DNA from: XYB2-FULL-45-11 sp964355525
GTDB lineage: Bacteria > Patescibacteriota > Patescibacteriia > UBA9934 > GWF2-40-263
Length of the DNA stretch: 14,223 nt
Reading direction: 5' to 3'
Assembly: GCA_964355525.1 (NCBI GenBank)
Contig: CAYHDY010000024.1
Coordinates: forward strand, 1 to 14,223
The notes under the pieces were generated by a model that made no database searches, was not told where the DNA came from, and saw only the letters and a list, made by a program, of their open reading frames with translations. The translations under genes were made by a program, and so were the position numbers. The first letter of the stretch is position 1, and every line of letters begins with the position of its first letter. This document shows, piece by piece, positions 11,776 to 14,223 of this stretch.

Positions 11776-13566
11776 CTAATCTCTTTTTAATACTTTCAAA
11801 TAAGCATCTGTTGGAATCGTCACGCGACCGCGGCCGAATTCCGCCATACGCGCTTTTCCTTTCTTTTGTTTTTCAAGCAGCTTGCGTTTTCGTGTCACGT
11901 CTCCACCGTACAATCCGGACGTCACATCTTTTCGCACCGCGGAAATTTGTTCGCTCGCGATCACTTTGCCACCAATACACGCCTGCAATTTGATCACGAA
12001 GTTCTCGCGCGGAATCGATTCTTTCAATGCTTTGACGATTCGACGTCCCGATCGCTCCGCTTCGTTTCGATAGACCAACATCGCAAACGCTTCGACCGGT
12101 TCTTCCGCAACAAGGATATCCATCTTCACCACATCCGCTTCGCGATAATCGAGCAAGTCATAATTCAACGAAGCGTATCCGGCCGTGACACTTTTCAATT
12201 TATCGTAAAAATCCACAATCACCATCGAGAGCGGCATTTCATAATGCAAAATTGCACGATTCTCGGAAAGATATTCTGTGTTCTTGTAAATGCCGCGACG
12301 ATCTTGAATGAGTTGCATCACGCCACCGACATATTCGGTTGGTGTCACGATGTCCGCTGTCACCCATGGTTCCTCAATGTGATCGAGATGCGAGAAGTCC
12401 GGAAGTTCGAGCGGACTCTTAATCATGAACACTTCGCCATTCTTTTTGAAAATGTTGTACGCGACAGATGGAACCGTTACGACAAGTTCGATATCGAACT
12501 CACGTTCGAGGCGCTCTTTCAAAATTTCAAGGTGCAACATTCCAAGAAGACCGCAGCGGAATCCGTATCCGAGCGCGGGCGAATGTTCCGGCTCGTACAC
12601 AAGTGCGGAATCATTCAATTTCAAACGCTCGATCGCTTCACGCAATCGCGAAAAATTATTTCCTTCCGCCGGAAACACTCCCGCAAACACCATCGGCTTC
12701 ACTTCACGATATCCGCCGAGAATTTCCACCTTCGCATTTGCAAGTGTAATCGTGTCACCGACGCGACAATGTGCGATCGTTTTCAACCCGGTCACAACAT
12801 AACCGATTTGTCCGGTCTCAAGTTCAGGCTGCGGAATCCGACCGTTCGGCGTCACGGCACCGACTTCAAGAATCTCCACCTCCGCACCCGTCGCCATAAA
12901 CCGAATCCTCTCGCCCGTTTTAAACGAACCGTCGATCACGCGAACGTACGCCATCACTCCGCGATAATCGTCATAGAACGAATCGAAAATCAACGCGCGT
13001 AATGGTTTCTCTACGTCCCCCTTTGGCGGTGGGACTTTTTCGATAATTCGATCGAGAAGAGCAAGAACACCCTCGCCCGTTTTTCCGCTCACTGCAAGAA
13101 TCTCCGACGGATCGCATCCAATCAACTTAATAATTTCCTGAGTTCGTCGCGGAACATCCGAAGCGGGAAGATCGATCTTGTTCAAAACAGGAATAATTGT
13201 CAGCCCTTCCTCGATCGCCAAATATAAATTTCCAATCGTTTGTGCCTGCACGCCTTGTGTCGAGTCGACAAGCAATACAGCACCTTCAACCGCAGCAAGT
13301 GATCGCGAAACTTCGTAATTGAAATCGACGTGTCCCGGCGTGTCGATCAAATTCAAAATCAATCCTTTATATTCCATCTGCGCCGGCGCAAGCTTGATCG
13401 TAATCCCCCGCTCTCGCTCAATATCCATCGAGTCGAGAATCTGCGCCTTCATATTTCTGTGTTCCACCGTCCCCGTCAATTCCAAAAGCCGATCCGAGAG
13501 GGTCGACTTTCCATGGTCAATATGGGCGATAATGCAAAAGTTCCGGATGTGCGAGAGATCTTTCAT
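11776..13566 (-). CDS. lepA: Elongation factor 4 (LepA)
   Basis: LepA/EF4 is a ribosome-bound GTPase, close to EF-G, thought to act in ribosome assembly and in mobilising stalled or mistranslocated ribosomes. The 596-residue length is standard. G-domain motifs are G1 AHIDHGKS (14-21), G2 RGITIK (53-58), G3 DTPGHVD (75-81) and G4 NKID (129-132). The rest follows family order: domain II, domain III with GFRCGLLGMLHLEI, domain V, and the LepA-specific C-terminal domain with SGLYGGDVTRKRKLLEKQKK. It starts at ATG 13566 without an SD. A promoter 11 nt upstream would give a leader of only a few bases. It ends in TAG, one base before the small membrane-protein gene. It is the first gene of the long leftward run and is divergent from the gene at 13682. 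Confidence 0.97.
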   Translation of the reverse strand: MKDLSHIRNFCIIAHIDHGKSTLSDRLLELTGTVEHRNMKAQILDSMDIERERGITIKLAPAQMEYKGLILNLIDTPGHVDFNYEVSRSLAAVEGAVLLVDSTQGVQAQTIGNLYLAIEEGLTIIPVLNKIDLPASDVPRRTQEIIKLIGCDPSEILAVSGKTGEGVLALLDRIIEKVPPPKGDVEKPLRALIFDSFYDDYRGVMAYVRVIDGSFKTGERIRFMATGAEVEILEVGAVTPNGRIPQPELETGQIGYVVTGLKTIAHCRVGDTITLANAKVEILGGYREVKPMVFAGVFPAEGNNFSRLREAIERLKLNDSALVYEPEHSPALGYGFRCGLLGMLHLEILKERLEREFDIELVVTVPSVAYNIFKKNGEVFMIKSPLELPDFSHLDHIEEPWVTADIVTPTEYVGGVMQLIQDRRGIYKNTEYLSENRAILHYEMPLSMVIVDFYDKLKSVTAGYASLNYDLLDYREADVVKMDILVAEEPVEAFAMLVYRNEAERSGRRIVKALKESIPRENFVIKLQACIGGKVIASEQISAVRKDVTSGLYGGDVTRKRKLLEKQKKGKARMAEFGRGRVTIPTDAYLKVLKRD

Positions 13567-13577
13567 AGTCGAGTGGT

Positions 13578-13606
13578 ATCGTAGCGGAAAATGGAATCGA
13601 CGTCGA
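13578..13606 (-). promoter_or_regulatory. Promoter of lepA
   Basis: On the minus strand TCGACG (13601-13606) and TACGAT (13578-13583) are separated by 17 nt. Each fits the sigma70 consensus at four or five of six positions. The -10 ends 11 nt before the ATG, so the mRNA leader would be about 5 nt. The -35 overlaps a 10-bp palindrome, TCGACGTCGA (13597-13606). Confidence 0.5.
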
Positions 13607-13615
13607 GAGGATGTG

Positions 13616-13644
13616 TTGACGTTAACTCATTTCCATGCTAGGTT
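13616..13644 (+). promoter_or_regulatory. Promoter of the gene at 13682
   Basis: TTGACG (13616-13621) is followed after 17 nt by TAGGTT (13639-13644), which is preceded by TGC, making an extended -10. Transcription would start near 13651, with a 31-nt leader carrying the SD. Its -35 box lies only 9 nt from the -35 of the divergent lepA promoter. Confidence 0.6.
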
Positions 13645-13681
13645 TGCTAAGCATTTTTGCACAATACAAGGAGACGACTGA

Positions 13682-14223
13682 ATGCACGATCAAACTCAAG
13701 GCACGCCGCAACACAACACGCGCAGCGCTTCAGGTTCACTCCTGTCCTCACTTGAGCAAAAAAAGTATCTTCAGATCCTCGAAGAGATCATCTTGAAGAT
13801 GCTCGAGCAACATCCTTCGGTCTATTCGAAAGGGTTTCTTCCGGAAACACACAGAAAAGCGGAACAACGCGAAAAATCCATCCTCGTAAGCATGCGAGAA
13901 CTTCAAGATTGGTCCAACCAAAAGAAGCTCGAAGCCACCAAGAAAGGCATTTCAAAATCTGCACGGAAACAGACGCACAAACCAATAACAACGCGTTTGG
14001 GTCTTCTGCACCTTGAACTCAAGATCATTCGTACATGGATGAACACAACGCCGCTGGAGATTCCAAACGCGTCACGTCGTTCACCTGTACAAATTGATCA
14101 CATCTATTTTCTGCTCTCCCTTGTGGATCGAGCAACGCAAACATTCGGAAAAGCATTTCCGCTTTCTGAAGCAGAACGGATCATCCTGAATCAAATCAGT
14201 CTCGACTGTTCCAAAAAACCAAC
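13682..14223 (+). CDS. Unknown protein, 5' part (runs off the window)
   Basis: An open frame starts at ATG 13682 and continues without a stop to the window edge, 180 codons. It is supported by a good SD, AAGGAG (13668-13673), 8 nt upstream, and by a TTGACG/extended -10 promoter. I do not recognise the protein. It begins with a polar stretch (MHDQTQGTPQHNTRSASGS), then a helical region with LEQKKYLQILEEIILKMLEQ, a Lys/Gln-rich stretch (QREKSILVSMRELQDWSNQK) and a more hydrophobic region (IDHIYFLLSLVDRATQTFGK). No signal peptide, membrane helix or known motif is visible; a soluble, mostly helical protein is likely. Its SD-led start contrasts with the SD-less neighbours and resembles that of the Cys-rich gene at 1974. 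Confidence 0.7.
   Translation, partial: MHDQTQGTPQHNTRSASGSLLSSLEQKKYLQILEEIILKMLEQHPSVYSKGFLPETHRKAEQREKSILVSMRELQDWSNQKKLEATKKGISKSARKQTHKPITTRLGLLHLELKIIRTWMNTTPLEIPNASRRSPVQIDHIYFLLSLVDRATQTFGKAFPLSEAERIILNQISLDCSKKP

Noticed and set aside
11866..13002. Long open frame on the plus strand opposite lepA (378 codons).
   Set aside because: It is the antisense shadow of lepA, with a basic, low-information translation and no start signals. LepA is full length and intact.
13011..13040. C-rich stretch in lepA (ccccctttggcggtggg) as another palindromic insert.
   Set aside because: It encodes the native LepA segment VPPPKGD, which is conserved in the family; no perfect stem is present.
1..14223. 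CRISPR arrays, tRNA or rRNA genes, transposases, phage genes.
   Set aside because: None seen: no regularly spaced direct repeats, no tRNA-like cloverleaf or rRNA sequence noticed, and no transposase or integrase motif in any credible frame.

Overview
The window looks like part of a Candidate Phyla Radiation (Patescibacteria, Parcubacteria-like) genome assembled from a metagenome. The evidence is a dense, short-spaced layout of compact genes, a PilM/pilin cluster, an Lgt carrying the variant motif GRIGCFLIHDHPG, a small HxH protein I remember from CPR genomes, and almost no Shine-Dalgarno (SD) sequences. TGA is used as a normal stop (rnhA, lgt), so this is not the Gly-UGA code of Gracilibacteria/Absconditabacteria. 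The phylum call is inference. Three runs of exactly 100 N (2108-2207, 7417-7516, 11589-11688) are scaffold gaps, so reading frames that cross them are artificial.

Left part (1-2856): the 3' half of zwf (glucose-6-phosphate dehydrogenase) and an isoprenylcysteine-methyltransferase-like membrane enzyme on +; a stand-alone receiver protein on -; a small Cys-rich protein on + with a strong promoter, a strong SD and its own terminator, interrupted by gap 1; and a conserved small protein of unknown function whose 3' end overlaps the end of lgt.

Central and right part (2800-13566), all on -, in transcription order: lepA, a small membrane protein cut by gap 3, recJ, rnhA, pilM, a receiver-like protein, a type IV pilin cut by gap 2, ligA, gatC, gatA, lgt. 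It combines translation (LepA, GatCA), DNA repair and replication (RecJ, RNase H, LigA), type IV pili (PilM, pilin) and lipoprotein maturation (Lgt). Several junctions are 1-15 nt, so parts are probably co-transcribed, with internal promoters before rnhA and pilM. At the right edge an unrecognised gene diverges from lepA and runs off the window.

Most notable: three GC-rich palindromic mini-elements of three different sequence types lie in frame inside coding genes, two in ligA and one in pilM, each adding about 10-15 residues in a loop. A possible fourth, mosaic block lies between genes at about 2360-2430. Other points: two initiation styles (SD-less or near-leaderless core genes against SD-led orphan genes), a prepilin with Lys instead of Gly at the cleavage site, and an Lgt lacking the usual His of its HGG motif. 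Outside the gaps there is no gene-free stretch longer than 300 bases.
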